A stretch of 64,000 nt of DNA from an uncultured Oscillospiraceae bacterium (GCA_900548355.1 URKR01000008.1:1-64000); one strand, 5' to 3'. Shown: positions 42,322-51,138, counted from the stretch's first letter. Translations and numbers: made by a program. Notes: generated by a model not told the origin, from the sequence alone.

Positions 42322-43902
42322 ATGCAAATGTTGCATTTCTGGCATGCCACCCGCCGCGGAACCTGCGCCCCGCGCCGGCCGCATCGCACGGTACTTGTTC
42401 TGCTGGCGCTGGTTGCTGCGCTGGGAATCGGCGCACAGGCGTATTTGTGGCTGTGCTGGCCGCACGGGCAGTTCGCCCTTGAAGCAGAGGACGGCTCCCT
42501 TGCCGCGCTTGAAGGTTTCACGGTGCAGGGGGGAAGGTTCGGCAGCGGGGACACCGGTCTCGCTTTTACGCTCAGCGATGGTGTGCTGACGAGCGCTCCG
42601 GCCCGCAAGCCGCCGGCCGCCCCCGCCCCCCGCAGTTTTATGAACAATGCGCGGCTTGCTGTGCCGGCCGAGGACTATGCCGCCCTCAACGCCGGGGCTG
42701 AAAGCACAACGGTCGCCTCAAAAGGGGGCGCGTTCGGTTTCTCACACAGCTGGTACGGCGCGACCTACCTGGCCGAAACCAGAACCCTTCAGCTGACCGA
42801 GACAATCTCAGTCGAAAGTGTGCCGGGCCAGTCGGGGCCCAATGGTTCGGTACGGCTGAACTTGGGCAGTGTCTTTTACCCGCAGCCGGTGCCGGTGCAG
42901 GCTACCCGGTATGAATCAGGCGCGCCGGCGCAGCTTTCGTCCGGGTATACCGGCAGCGGGGACGCGTACGCCACCGCCCGGGCCGTGCCGGAAGACTGGG
43001 CGGCCAAAGCCGGTGTTGATCTCCTTACAGCCGGGGATGAACCGCTGCTTTTCGTCCGTCCGCTGGCTATCGGTACCGACCTTGCCCGGGGCATTTACCG
43101 CATCACCGATGCACTTTCCGATGCGGAGATCGCCGCGCTGCCCGCCGATGCGGCGCTTGGCGATACGCCGATGCGCAGCGAAGCAACGCCCTATGGTGAA
43201 GTGGTATGTATCTGTGCGCTGGAAGATCGCGAAACGCCGCTCTTGCAGCTGGCGGTTTGCGGGGAAAGCCGCGTGCTTGTTACCTTGAACGATGCCGGCG
43301 ACGTGCGACTGCGGCTATTTGACGAAAACTGGAACCTGACGCAGGACACGGTGCTGACAACCCAGCCGCTCCAGCCGCCCGCTTGGGAACATGGGCTTGC
43401 CACTTCGGAGTATGAACTTTTCCCACTGATAGGGCTGCGGGAGGATGAGATTGCGTTTCTTATCTATCCAAAGGCGGCCGATGCGGCGGCTGATGCCTGG
43501 ATCAAGATGGTGGTCGCCCGCATAGAAGAAGGCCGGGTGGCGGCACAGGAGATCCTTTCCTCCGCTGGAACCACCGGCGCGCCGATTGCGGCCGGGCTGC
43601 GGAATGATGGAGGGGCGGTGATGACGGTGTCCTTCGCGCAGCATACCGAGCGCAGTGGCATCTACCGCGCGCTGATGGAAAACCCGGCGCCGTTCGGGCC
43701 GAGCTTTTCACTCTCGGGAGACGAAGACCCTGCGACCGGCTCTGTCATCGACGGGCTTCGGCTGACCGTTTATGAAGAAGGACATCCTGCTGCGGCCGCC
43801 CTGCTGCGCAGCCGTGACCAAGCGGCCTGGCGCAGGCAGCTTGCCTACTACATCGCAAACGGCAACGAAGGGCGGATTCGTGTGATGCGCCACCAGCAGT
43901 GA
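42322..43902 (+). CDS. Membrane-anchored extracytoplasmic protein, module copy 1
   Basis: A 526-residue protein: a basic N terminus, one signal-anchor helix (about residues 25-45) and a large outside domain of no family I recognise, with many short beta-like segments suggesting a propeller or sandwich. It is related to the protein at 45108-46601: FTVQGG...FTLSDGVLTS versus FTLYGQ...FTLQNGVFTS near residue 75. The partner permease precedes it by 65 nt. It may bind substrate or gate the transporter, by inference. AGGAGG precedes the ATG. Confidence 0.65.
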   Translation: MQMLHFWHATRRGTCAPRRPHRTVLVLLALVAALGIGAQAYLWLCWPHGQFALEAEDGSLAALEGFTVQGGRFGSGDTGLAFTLSDGVLTSAPARKPPAAPAPRSFMNNARLAVPAEDYAALNAGAESTTVASKGGAFGFSHSWYGATYLAETRTLQLTETISVESVPGQSGPNGSVRLNLGSVFYPQPVPVQATRYESGAPAQLSSGYTGSGDAYATARAVPEDWAAKAGVDLLTAGDEPLLFVRPLAIGTDLARGIYRITDALSDAEIAALPADAALGDTPMRSEATPYGEVVCICALEDRETPLLQLAVCGESRVLVTLNDAGDVRLRLFDENWNLTQDTVLTTQPLQPPAWEHGLATSEYELFPLIGLREDEIAFLIYPKAADAAADAWIKMVVARIEEGRVAAQEILSSAGTTGAPIAAGLRNDGGAVMTVSFAQHTERSGIYRALMENPAPFGPSFSLSGDEDPATGSVIDGLRLTVYEEGHPAAAALLRSRDQAAWRRQLAYYIANGNEGRIRVMRHQQ

Positions 43903-43978
43903 AAGCAGGAAAGTGCAGCATGGCGGACATCTTGCGCCTGGCCGCGCTGTACCCGAAACCAAGAAAGAGGTGTCTCAA

Positions 43979-44787
43979 ATGGCAAGGAACATTCCCCTGA
44001 AAGCCCTGTCCATCGCCGCCTGGCATGGGTGGTTGGCGCGACGCGGCTGGCGGCGCTGTTCGGCGTCTATACAGCGCAGCAGCTTGTGCTGCTGCTTGCG
44101 GCGGCCGCGCTGCCCGCCAACCTCGGCTGCGGGTACGCCGCGCTGTTTCTGCGCACGGGGCAGGTCATCTTCTTCCTGCTCGGCGGGGTGGCGGCGCTGG
44201 GGCTGGCTTCGGCGGCGCTCTGGTCGGGCGGCCGCTCCGAGGTCGGGATCGGCCTTCGCGCGCTGCCCGGCGCGCGGTGGAAGCTGCCGGCCGGTCAGAC
44301 GCTGCTCTGTGCGGCGGTGGCAGTTGGATTTGTGGCCTGGCAGCTGCTGCTCTACTTCGCGTTTTACCCGCCGGTCGCGGCGGTGTCCACCTGGCGGCTG
44401 CTGGCCTCTCTCGAAACCCCGCTCGCGCTGCCCACCGGCGGGCTGTACGAGCAGCTGGCCCAGAACCCGCTTTTGCAGGTGCTGCTGCCCACCTACCCGC
44501 TCGGCTGGGCGGCGCTCGCGATCGACCTGGCCGCCCTCGCGGTGCAGGGCGGGTGCATCTTCATCCACCGGGGCTGGCGGCGGCTGCCGGCCGCGCTGCT
44601 TGCCCTGCCCACGGCCGTCGGGGCGCTGGCGCTGCCGATCCTGGCCGGCATGATCCAGCTGCGCACCGCCGAGGAAATCCGGACGCGGTACTTCTGGCCG
44701 TTCTTTTTCGTCGCCGTCGCCCTGACTGTCCTGCCGGCTGCCGTGCAGTGGGTGTGGGCGGTGCGCGAACTGAAAACCGGGAGATAA
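43979..44787 (+). pseudogene. ABC-2-like permease, module copy 2, with a frameshift near the 5' end
   Basis: An ATG at 43979 with AAGAGGTG upstream starts MARNIPLKALSIAAWHGWLARRG, matching the N terminus of the copy-1 permease (SLAAWNWRLYRRG). The rest of the permease (LAALFGVYTAQQLV onward, ending at 44787) is in the -1 frame, open from a GTG at 44029. Loss of one base around 44027-44060, a GC-rich stretch with G-runs, explains this. The remaining reading frame shows six hydrophobic segments and LPGARWKLPAGQTL. It could be a true mutation, a sequencing error, or, less likely, recoding; the downstream body is otherwise intact. Confidence 0.7.
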
Positions 44788-45107
44788 AGTTGCGGCAGGA
44801 ACGCCTGCGGGCGCAGCGAGGACACCGCCCTACGGGTGGGGCAGACGTGCCGCTAACCCGCCAACGCCCATCCCACTGTATACGCGGGCGGATATGGAAT
44901 CCGCCCCTACGGAGGAACGTTTTGCGTTTCCTGCCATGATTTAACGTTTTCTCCCGCCGTAAACATCGATGGCGCACGCTGTGCGCCGCTACGATCTCAA
45001 CGGTTTATAACCCGCTCCCCATCTTTTTCCGAGCCGGCCAACGGCCGGCGATCCACCTTGTCTAACCTCTCAACTCTAAACTTTCAGCTCTCAAAAAGGA
45101 GGCTCCC
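44788..45107 (+). other. 320-nt intergenic region inside the ABC operon with three hairpins
   Basis: It holds perfect short inverted repeats: GGGCGGAT/ATCCGCCC (44886-44906), GGCGCAC/GTGCGCC (44971-44987) and GCCGGCC/GGCCGGC (45033-45049). The first resembles a small interspersed repeat I have seen in related gut Firmicutes (a recollection, unverified). No coding sequence is supported. The ribosome site AAAGGAGG for the next gene lies at its end. Confidence 0.6.
44880..44912. repeat. Candidate interspersed repeat (GGGCGGAT...ATCCGCCC)
   Basis: An 8-bp perfect inverted repeat with loop ATGGA, followed by CCTACGG. The compact palindrome in an operon gap suggests a REP/MITE-type element. Only one copy is visible in this window. 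Confidence 0.35.
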
Positions 45108-46601
45108 ATGAAATCCCTCACTCCCTCCCGCCCGCAGAGGCGGTTTCTTGCCGGGGCGGTGGCGGCGGTGATGGTGCTGGCGGCGGGGCTGGGCTACCGG
45201 GTGGCCGGGCGCGGCGCGCTGGATGCTACCCTGACCCGGGTTTCCGGCTCGGACGAGGCCCTGGCCGGTTTCACCCTCTACGGACAGACCCGGCACAATA
45301 CCGCCAACGCCGTCACCACCTTCACGCTGCAAAACGGCGTGTTCACGAGCGAAACCGACCTCGACGCCCAAATCCTCACGGCCGAGGAACCCTACTCTGT
45401 CCGCGGCGGAACCAGGTGGGCCGTCGCCCCCGCGGCGCGTGAAGAAGTCAATGCGGCGGCCGAGGCAGTGCGCGACGGGTCGGACACCCTCTCGCTGCAA
45501 AGCGAAGCCTCCCGCTTCCGGCTCATGCTGAGCCTGGATGTCCCCGGCCGGGGCACGGCGCAGCTGCCGGTCGAGGAGGTCGAGACCCCGTCCCCGGTCG
45601 CGGTGCGCACCAAGCTGCAGGCGGAAGGGGCGCTTTACGATTGGCTGGTTGCCGACACCCCGCAGCTGCTCGATACCAGCGCCAGAGACCTGCTGACCGC
45701 GCTGGACCGGCAGAGCTGGACGTTCACGCCGGACGCCGCCTATTTCGCGATGCCGGTCGATACCCTTACCGCGCCGGCCGGCCTGTGCAAAATCGAGGCG
45801 ATCCCCGACGACCGCTGGGCCGCCCGCCAGAACGAGCAGGCCATCGAGTACGGCGGCAAAACCTACGCGGCCGGCGACGCCGCGGAGGAAATCGGCAGTG
45901 TGTCAACCCTTTACACCCCGGCCGATGCGGCAAGCTGCGTCGCGACTTTCGCGGCGGGGGAGAGCCTCGGGCTTGTTTATGTCACAACCGACAATATCGT
46001 CAAGGCCGACCTCGTCGATGCGGCGGGCAGCTGCACGGCCTCGGTTGAGCTGCTGACCCTTGCCGAGGGGCAGCACGTTGAAAACTGCTTCCGCTACCCC
46101 CAGCAGCGGGCGAGCGACGTGGCGTTCAAGCTCTCTTATTGCACCGAAGCAGAACGCCAGAACGCGCAATACAAAAATCTCCTCTGCCTGCTTCGGGTCG
46201 AGGACGGCGCGCCGACTGCCCTGATTCGCAGGCCGCAGGAGGACGACAGCGACGGATATCTGCGCTATATCGACCTCAGCGACGATGGCACGAGGCTATT
46301 GACCGTGCGCACCAACACTTCCGAGTTGCGCTACACCCGCCGCGGCTATACCCAGACGATGATAATAATCGGCCCCTACGGCGTTGCGGTCGCGCCGGCA
46401 GAGGCAGGGGAACCACTCTACACCGGCCTGCTCGACGCCGGGCAGGACACCGGCCAGATCGATCAGCTGGCTGAGCACAGCGGCGACGTCATGCTCTATA
46501 CGCCGGCCATCGAACTCGAACCGAAGGCGCAGGTCGTCATCCCCGACCTGGCGGCGTCCGAACCCGATTCCACCCAGGCCCCCAAGGAGGAAACCCCATG
46601 A
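45108..46601 (+). CDS. Membrane-anchored extracytoplasmic protein, module copy 2
   Basis: A 497-residue protein with a basic N terminus, a signal-anchor helix (about 10-32) and an outside domain related to the 526-residue protein at 42322-43902. It has no recognised family. Acidic and Thr/Ala-rich, it ends in a Pro-rich tail. AAAGGAGG lies 7 nt upstream of the ATG, and the stop overlaps the ATPase start by 4 nt (ATGA), so surface protein and ATPase are translated together. Confidence 0.65.
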   Translation: MKSLTPSRPQRRFLAGAVAAVMVLAAGLGYRVAGRGALDATLTRVSGSDEALAGFTLYGQTRHNTANAVTTFTLQNGVFTSETDLDAQILTAEEPYSVRGGTRWAVAPAAREEVNAAAEAVRDGSDTLSLQSEASRFRLMLSLDVPGRGTAQLPVEEVETPSPVAVRTKLQAEGALYDWLVADTPQLLDTSARDLLTALDRQSWTFTPDAAYFAMPVDTLTAPAGLCKIEAIPDDRWAARQNEQAIEYGGKTYAAGDAAEEIGSVSTLYTPADAASCVATFAAGESLGLVYVTTDNIVKADLVDAAGSCTASVELLTLAEGQHVENCFRYPQQRASDVAFKLSYCTEAERQNAQYKNLLCLLRVEDGAPTALIRRPQEDDSDGYLRYIDLSDDGTRLLTVRTNTSELRYTRRGYTQTMIIIGPYGVAVAPAEAGEPLYTGLLDAGQDTGQIDQLAEHSGDVMLYTPAIELEPKAQVVIPDLAASEPDSTQAPKEETP

Positions 46602-47329
46602 TTACAGTTGAAAATCTGCGTAAAACCTGGCGGCGGCACGGCAAAACCGTCGGGCTGCATGGCGCGAGCTTTACGGTGGAGGACGGCCAGATCGTCGGGA
46701 TTCTGGGCGACAACGGCGCCGGCAAAACGACGCTGCTGCGCGCGATGGCTGGCCTGCTGCCAGCCAAAGGCCAAGCGCTGTTTGACGGCAGGCCCGCCGC
46801 CGCGCAGTATGAGCGGATCAGCTACATCACCGGCGAAGGCAGCTACTACCCCGGGTTGACGGTGGGGGAATACGGTGCGTTTCTCTGTGACTTGCACCCG
46901 GCGTTTGACCCGGCAAGGTACGCGGCCTTCCTGGACTTTTTTGCGTTGGACGCCGCCGACCGCATTGCCAGCCTTTCGACTGGCCAAAAAGCCCGGGTTG
47001 AGCTTGCGGCCGGGTTCGCCAAGCGGGCGCAGTATGTACTGATGGACGAACCCTTTCTTGGCAAGGACGCCTTTACCCGCAAGGATTTTCTCAAGCTGAT
47101 GAGCGGCGTGCTCCACGGGGATGAGACAATTCTTCTTGCGACGCATTATCTCGATGATGTCGAGCATTTTTTGGACCGCGCGCTTGTGCTGCACGAAGGA
47201 AAGATTGCCGATGATTTTCTGGTTGAAGAGCTGCCCGCCGCCGGAGATACCTTGCTGGACCGCGTTGGCCGCCAATGCGGATGGGACGGCGAGCGGTACC
47301 TGCATTGGGAGGAAGATGCGCATGGATAA
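46598..47329 (+). CDS. ABC transporter ATP-binding protein (YtrB-like)
   Basis: A 243-residue ATPase with Walker A GDNGAGKTT, signature LSTGQKARVELA, Walker B YVLMDEPFL and a switch His in LLATHYLDDVEH. The one-letter change from LSGGQ to LSTGQ is typical of YtrB/CcmA-type ATPases. It is the only ATPase in the cluster and must serve both permease modules. An ATG at 47320 overlaps the stop (ATGGATAA) but opens only a 5-codon frame, as if the next operon gene had been lost. Confidence 0.88.
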   Translation: MITVENLRKTWRRHGKTVGLHGASFTVEDGQIVGILGDNGAGKTTLLRAMAGLLPAKGQALFDGRPAAAQYERISYITGEGSYYPGLTVGEYGAFLCDLHPAFDPARYAAFLDFFALDAADRIASLSTGQKARVELAAGFAKRAQYVLMDEPFLGKDAFTRKDFLKLMSGVLHGDETILLATHYLDDVEHFLDRALVLHEGKIADDFLVEELPAAGDTLLDRVGRQCGWDGERYLHWEEDAHG

Positions 47330-47403
47330 AGGACATTGAAAATGCGATCATTCGCTATTGTCAATAAAGATGCAGTAAAATTGGAACAAGAAAGGAAACG
47401 AAA

Positions 47404-48018
47404 ATGGCTAAAGCAGCGCTTTATTGTAAGAGAATAGAACTTGTTTTGCTCCCGCTTCTCCTTCTCTTGCTTGCCGTAACTTTTTCTGGCTGTCAAGCGG
47501 AAAGCAATCATGAGGATTTGCTTTTAAAAGAAGAACAGCTGTCCACGATTGAATCAATTTATAATCAAGACAGGCCAAAGGTATTGGAAGCTCTGCATAT
47601 TGAAGAAAGCGATATTTCACAAGGTACCCTGCCAGGCGGTTGGGATCTGTCGGAACCTGTATCTTTTGAAGGAACTGAATTTTCCAAGATCTTACTTTTT
47701 GATGTATCGGCGGAGACATTTTACGGAGTGAGATTTATCTGCTATTTCGAAAATGCTGAGGAACTTTCCAGTTTGGCAGAGGATATATTGGAAAAGGCGA
47801 ATACAATATATGGAGAGCCATCCACATACCCGGGACTGCCCAATCGCCTTACGTCTGAGGAGTTTTCAAAAGAACTCTCAGAATCCATGAATCAGGGTAC
47901 GCTGGGGGATTGGCGAGAAGAGTGGTCATTGGGTGAAAAGACGAGATGCACTCTTTCAGCGTCGGTGGTTGAGAACAATGTGGCTTTCCTCTCCTTGGAG
48001 TATAGTCTTTATCAATGA
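47404..48018 (+). CDS. AT-rich lipoprotein of unknown function
   Basis: A 204-residue protein with a lipoprotein signal: a basic start, a Leu-rich core and lipobox TFSGC (Cys about residue 31). The mature domain is acidic (DLSEPVSFEGTEFSKILLFD) with no known family. GC and codon use are clearly lower than in the flanking ABC operon, pointing to recent acquisition. GGAAAC lies before the ATG. It may be transcribed by read-through from the ABC operon. Confidence 0.7.
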   Translation: MAKAALYCKRIELVLLPLLLLLLAVTFSGCQAESNHEDLLLKEEQLSTIESIYNQDRPKVLEALHIEESDISQGTLPGGWDLSEPVSFEGTEFSKILLFDVSAETFYGVRFICYFENAEELSSLAEDILEKANTIYGEPSTYPGLPNRLTSEEFSKELSESMNQGTLGDWREEWSLGEKTRCTLSASVVENNVAFLSLEYSLYQ

Positions 48019-48194
48019 ATGGCTTTATGGGAATATGAAGTGCCTGGCGAACTTCAAGCCGCCTGCATTGCCGGCTGATTTTATGCCAGGCCCTGCAAAC
48101 CCTTTTGCGAAAAATCCTTGACACTATCCTTTGGAACAATCCGCCCAGGAAAAGAGGGAATAAGCGGATACAGGCGAAATCCGCGGCAAAATAC

Positions 48195-48240
48195 CAGGGA
48201 CCCTCAGCATGCCGAAATCTCGGCTTGCTGAGGGCCCCTG
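48195..48240. terminator. Long stem between the lipoprotein gene and proB
   Basis: About 20 bp with one or two mismatches (48195-48214 with 48220-48240) between convergent genes. It can serve both. T-runs are weak on both sides. Confidence 0.7.
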
Positions 48241-48253
48241 TCGCTTTATTGCA

Positions 48254-49033
48254 TCAGCGCCGCGTTTCCCTGCGCCTGGCGCAAAAACGCGTGCCAACCG
48301 GTTTGCCTGCAACAATATCGTACAGTACCAGCGCGTCAGCGCCGTTGGCGATGACCATATCGACACCGCCGGCCGTTGCAAGTTTGGCGGCCAGCAGCTT
48401 GGTTGCCATGCCGCCGGTTCCCAAAGCGCTGCCTGCGCCGCCGGCCAGCGCTTCAATCTCAGGGGTAATAGCCGGAACCTCGCGGATCAGCGTCGCATCG
48501 GGGTGGGTATGGGGGTCGGCTGTATACAGCCCGTCGATGTCACTGAGCAGTACCAGCAGATCCGCCTGCATGTATTTGGCAACCAGCGCGCCCATTGTAT
48601 CGTTGTCACCAACCGAAATTTCCTCGGTTGCAAGGCTGTCGTTTTCGTTCACGATCGGGATTACCCCAAGCGCAAGCAGCCGGTACAATGTGTTTTCCAG
48701 ATTCAGCAGCCGGCCGGGGTTGTTGAAATCCTCCCGCGTGAGAAGGATCTGACCGACTGTGTGGTTATAGGCGTTGAACAGCCGGTCGTAGGTATACATC
48801 AGCTCGCACTGGCCAACCGAGGCCGCAGCCTGCTTGGTCGGCATATCGGCCGGGCGGGCAATCTGCAGCTTGCCCGCGCCCATCCCGATTGCGCCGGAGG
48901 ATACCAGAATAATCTCATGCCCGGCGTTTTTCAGGTCGCTGAAAGTTTTGACCAGTTCCTCCGTATGGCGGATGTTGAGCCGCCCGCCCGGGTAGGCCAG
49001 CGTGCTTGTGCCGATTTTGATGACAATACGCAT
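48254..49033 (-). CDS. proB: Glutamate 5-kinase, short form
   Basis: A 259-residue amino-acid kinase that phosphorylates glutamate as the first step of proline synthesis. Motifs are VIKIGTSTL at the N terminus, VSSGAIGMGAG and the substrate loop NENDSLATEEISVGDND. The C-terminal PUA domain found in many ProB proteins is absent. It lies 20 nt downstream of proC. proA is not adjacent and must be elsewhere. Confidence 0.93.
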   Translation of the reverse strand: MRIVIKIGTSTLAYPGGRLNIRHTEELVKTFSDLKNAGHEIILVSSGAIGMGAGKLQIARPADMPTKQAAASVGQCELMYTYDRLFNAYNHTVGQILLTREDFNNPGRLLNLENTLYRLLALGVIPIVNENDSLATEEISVGDNDTMGALVAKYMQADLLVLLSDIDGLYTADPHTHPDATLIREVPAITPEIEALAGGAGSALGTGGMATKLLAAKLATAGGVDMVIANGADALVLYDIVAGKPVGTRFCARRRETRR

Positions 49034-49053
49034 GGTTTCTCCTTCCGCAAGGC

Positions 49054-49851
49054 TTAGCTTTTGCCCATCTCAAGCGTTTTTGCAAAGGCGGCCAGAACGG
49101 CGTCGGTTACTGCACCGCGGAAGCCGTGCTCTTCAAGTGTGCGCACGCCCTGGATTGTTGAACCGCCCGGGCTGCACACGGCGTCCTTCAACGCGCCGGG
49201 GTGGGCCCCGCTCTGCAGCACCATCTGCGCGCTGCCCAGCAGCATCTGGGCCGCGTATTCCTGTGCCTTGGCACGGGGCAGGCCGGCCGCCACGCCGCCG
49301 TCGGCCAGCGCTTCGATAAACTGGTACGCCCAGGCTGGCCCGCAGCCCGAAACGCAGCTCGCCGCATCGATCAGTGTTTCCTCAATCGCATCAAGCCGGC
49401 CTGCCGGGGCCATTGCGGCAAGCCAGGCGCCCAGCGCTTCATCGCACACGCCGGCTGTGCAGTACTGTACCATGCCCGCGCCGACGGCGGCCGGTGTGTT
49501 GGGCATCATGCGGATAACAGGCCAGTCGCCGCCCGCCATCTGCCGAATCCGGGCCATCGAAAGCCCGGCGGCCATGCTGACAAGCACGAACTTTCCGCCG
49601 CGCGCGGCCAGTACCGGCCGGATGCCTGCAAGCATACCGGCCATCAGATGCGGCTTCACGCACAAAAACACAAAATCGCAGCCGGCGGCCTCCTCGTTGG
49701 TGCCGGCATGGCAGCCGAGTTCGGCCGCAAGCGCTTCAGCTTTTGAAAAGGTGCGGTTTGCAAGCCAGACATTCTGCGCCCCGGCGCCGCGGCAGACAGC
49801 CCGCGCCACTGCGCCGCCCATGTTGCCGCAGCCGATGAATCCGTAAGTCAT
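49054..49851 (-). CDS. proC: Pyrroline-5-carboxylate reductase
   Basis: A 265-residue NAD(P)H-dependent enzyme making proline in the last step. It starts with the Rossmann motif GFIGCGNMGGAVA and has the C-terminal dimerisation signature near VCSPGGSTIQGVRTLEEHG. It leads the proC-proB operon. The promoter on the minus strand (TTGACA, 17 nt, TAGGAT at plus 49894-49899) overlaps the left copy of the 42-bp repeat. Confidence 0.95.
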   Translation of the reverse strand: MTYGFIGCGNMGGAVARAVCRGAGAQNVWLANRTFSKAEALAAELGCHAGTNEEAAGCDFVFLCVKPHLMAGMLAGIRPVLAARGGKFVLVSMAAGLSMARIRQMAGGDWPVIRMMPNTPAAVGAGMVQYCTAGVCDEALGAWLAAMAPAGRLDAIEETLIDAASCVSGCGPAWAYQFIEALADGGVAAGLPRAKAQEYAAQMLLGSAQMVLQSGAHPGALKDAVCSPGGSTIQGVRTLEEHGFRGAVTDAVLAAFAKTLEMGKS

Positions 49852-49893
49852 GGTAAAAAGCCCCCTTCTATCTTCGCTTACAGTGTCGCTTTC

Positions 49894-49922
49894 ATCCTAC
49901 CGCAGGGGGCGGCGGTTGTCAA
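49894..49922 (-). promoter_or_regulatory. Promoter of proC-proB
   Basis: On the minus strand TTGACA (plus 49917-49922), 17 nt, TAGGAT (plus 49894-49899). Its -35 overlaps the plus-strand TTGTCA of the opposite promoter, so the two promoters stand back to back. Confidence 0.65.
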
Positions 49923-49944
49923 GAAAGGAAGGTGGGGATATAAT
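49903..49944. repeat. 42-bp direct repeat, left copy, bounding an AT-rich island
   Basis: Identical over 42 bp to 53124-53165. It contains a complete plus-strand promoter: TTGTCA (49916-49921), 17 nt, TATAAT (49939-49944). Flanks differ outside the 42 bp. It may be an attachment site or a target duplication. Confidence 0.9.
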
Positions 49945-50547
49945 AAAAGAATACTAACAAAGCAAGCTGTTGGTGTCATAGCAATCCATCTGGGAATAGC
50001 TGAATATAACAAGCTTTTTGTACGTCGGCTACACAAGGCGTATGGAATCCATGCCTTTGCGCTTTTTATGAGATGAGGAGGTAGACAGCTGTGTTCATCC
50101 CTGCCTTTTTGGATTTAACCCCCTGTACACAACGCCGATATATCTGGCACTTTTTTGGAGCGGTCAATATGCAGAAATATTGTCACGGCCCCGTTATTGC
50201 ACCCGAGGACTATTTCTCGTACCCCTCCGACATGATTACACCTGATACAGAGAGAGCGTGGGCAAAGAACTGTTTTGCAAATCCAAATTAGAAACTCATA
50301 ATTTTACAGGTGTTTATCACACCTCATAGAACTTTAATAAAATCCTCCGAAAGCCTTGAAAACAAAGGATTTATCGCAATCAGTAAACCTTATTTCTTTA
50401 TATAGTTTCACACAATGTTACCCTTGTTCAGCACAATCATAAGGGCAAAATCAAGGGCAAAAAAATCTCATAACAAGATATAACAGGGTGTGGCAATCGG
50501 AGAACTGTGACATATGTGCGAATATATTATACTGGAGGATTTATTAT
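49945..50547 (+). other. Left end of the island: about 600 nt with little coding capacity
   Basis: AT-rich sequence downstream of the repeat-borne promoter. Apart from one doubtful 66-codon frame (50091-50291) and repeated AAGGGCAAAA motifs near 50443-50462, I see no gene, RNA or clear palindrome. Confidence 0.5.
50091..50291 (+). CDS. Doubtful 66-residue ORF in the island
   Basis: A GTG start with GAGGAGG upstream, encoding a short protein with no recognised domain and an odd composition (Cys, Pro, Tyr-rich). It may be a small element-encoded protein, or a remnant of a longer gene. I cannot assign a function. Confidence 0.25.
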   Translation: MFIPAFLDLTPCTQRRYIWHFFGAVNMQKYCHGPVIAPEDYFSYPSDMITPDTERAWAKNCFANPN

Positions 50548-50925
50548 ATGGACAAGTACATTTTTGATGAAGGCAATGGTTTATGGTATGAACTGCAAGG
50601 AGATTATTATATTCCTTGCCTTACTTTACCAAACAAAAAAGAGCAGCCTGTCGGTTTGTGGGGACAGCGGCACTTGCAGTATCTGAAAGAATTCCGCAAA
50701 AATACATATACAACGCTGCTTACAAGTGGTAAATTGAATGCTTACCTTGCTGACATTGACAGGCAAGCACAAGAGAGATTTGAAACACTTACAGAACAGA
50801 TGAAACGAGTACAAGGTATTACGGAACAGCTAAAAGCGGAAAGTGTTTTAGAATGGACAGGACGAATGAATAACATTAGAACTTGCGTTATTGAGATTGT
50901 CAATGAGGAAATAGTATACAGTTAA
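50548..50925 (+). CDS. tnpV: TnpV family transposon-encoded protein
   Basis: A 125-residue protein matching the TnpV family of clostridial mobilisable transposons: it starts YIFDEGNGLWYELQGDYY, then IPCLTLP, LWGQRHLQYLKEF, LLTSGKLNAYLADIDRQA and RMNNIR near the C terminus. TnpV has no established function but travels with Tn4451-like elements, so it marks this DNA as mobile. The ATG at 50548 has TGGAGG upstream. A terminator follows. Confidence 0.85.
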   Translation: MDKYIFDEGNGLWYELQGDYYIPCLTLPNKKEQPVGLWGQRHLQYLKEFRKNTYTTLLTSGKLNAYLADIDRQAQERFETLTEQMKRVQGITEQLKAESVLEWTGRMNNIRTCVIEIVNEEIVYS

Positions 50926-50958
50926 AATAATGTAACGCATATAACCGTAAAATTGCGG

Positions 50959-50998
50959 CGGGTAGGGTTAATAACCTTACCCGTTTTGCTTTCTGCTT
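50959..50998 (+). terminator. Terminator after tnpV
   Basis: CGGGTAGGGTT (50959-50969) pairs with AACCTTACCCG (50973-50983), then TTTTGCTTT. Confidence 0.8.
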
Positions 50999-51064
50999 TG
51001 CGAGACATTTTATAGGGTATTTTCCCTGAAAAATTGTTACAAATCTTCTGTTTGCCTCAATCGT

Positions 51065-51092
51065 TTGACAAGGAAAAAGAAACGAGTATAAT
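51065..51092 (+). promoter_or_regulatory. Promoter of the island tetR-hydrolase operon
   Basis: TTGACA (51065-51070), 16 nt, TATAAT (51087-51092), 47 nt before the tetR ATG. Confidence 0.8.
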
Positions 51093-51138
51093 AAGAAACA
51101 TAAGTTGCACAACGATAGTTTTTTATGGAGGGAGATAG

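Noticed and set aside
43979..44070. Programmed -1 frameshift in permease 2
   Set aside because: No X-XXY-YYZ heptamer or strong downstream stimulator is seen at the switch; a one-base loss or sequencing error is simpler.
47342..47440. Short ORF (about 31 codons) between the ATPase and lipoprotein genes
   Set aside because: It overlaps the lipoprotein start and ribosome site, has no ribosome site of its own and no recognisable content.
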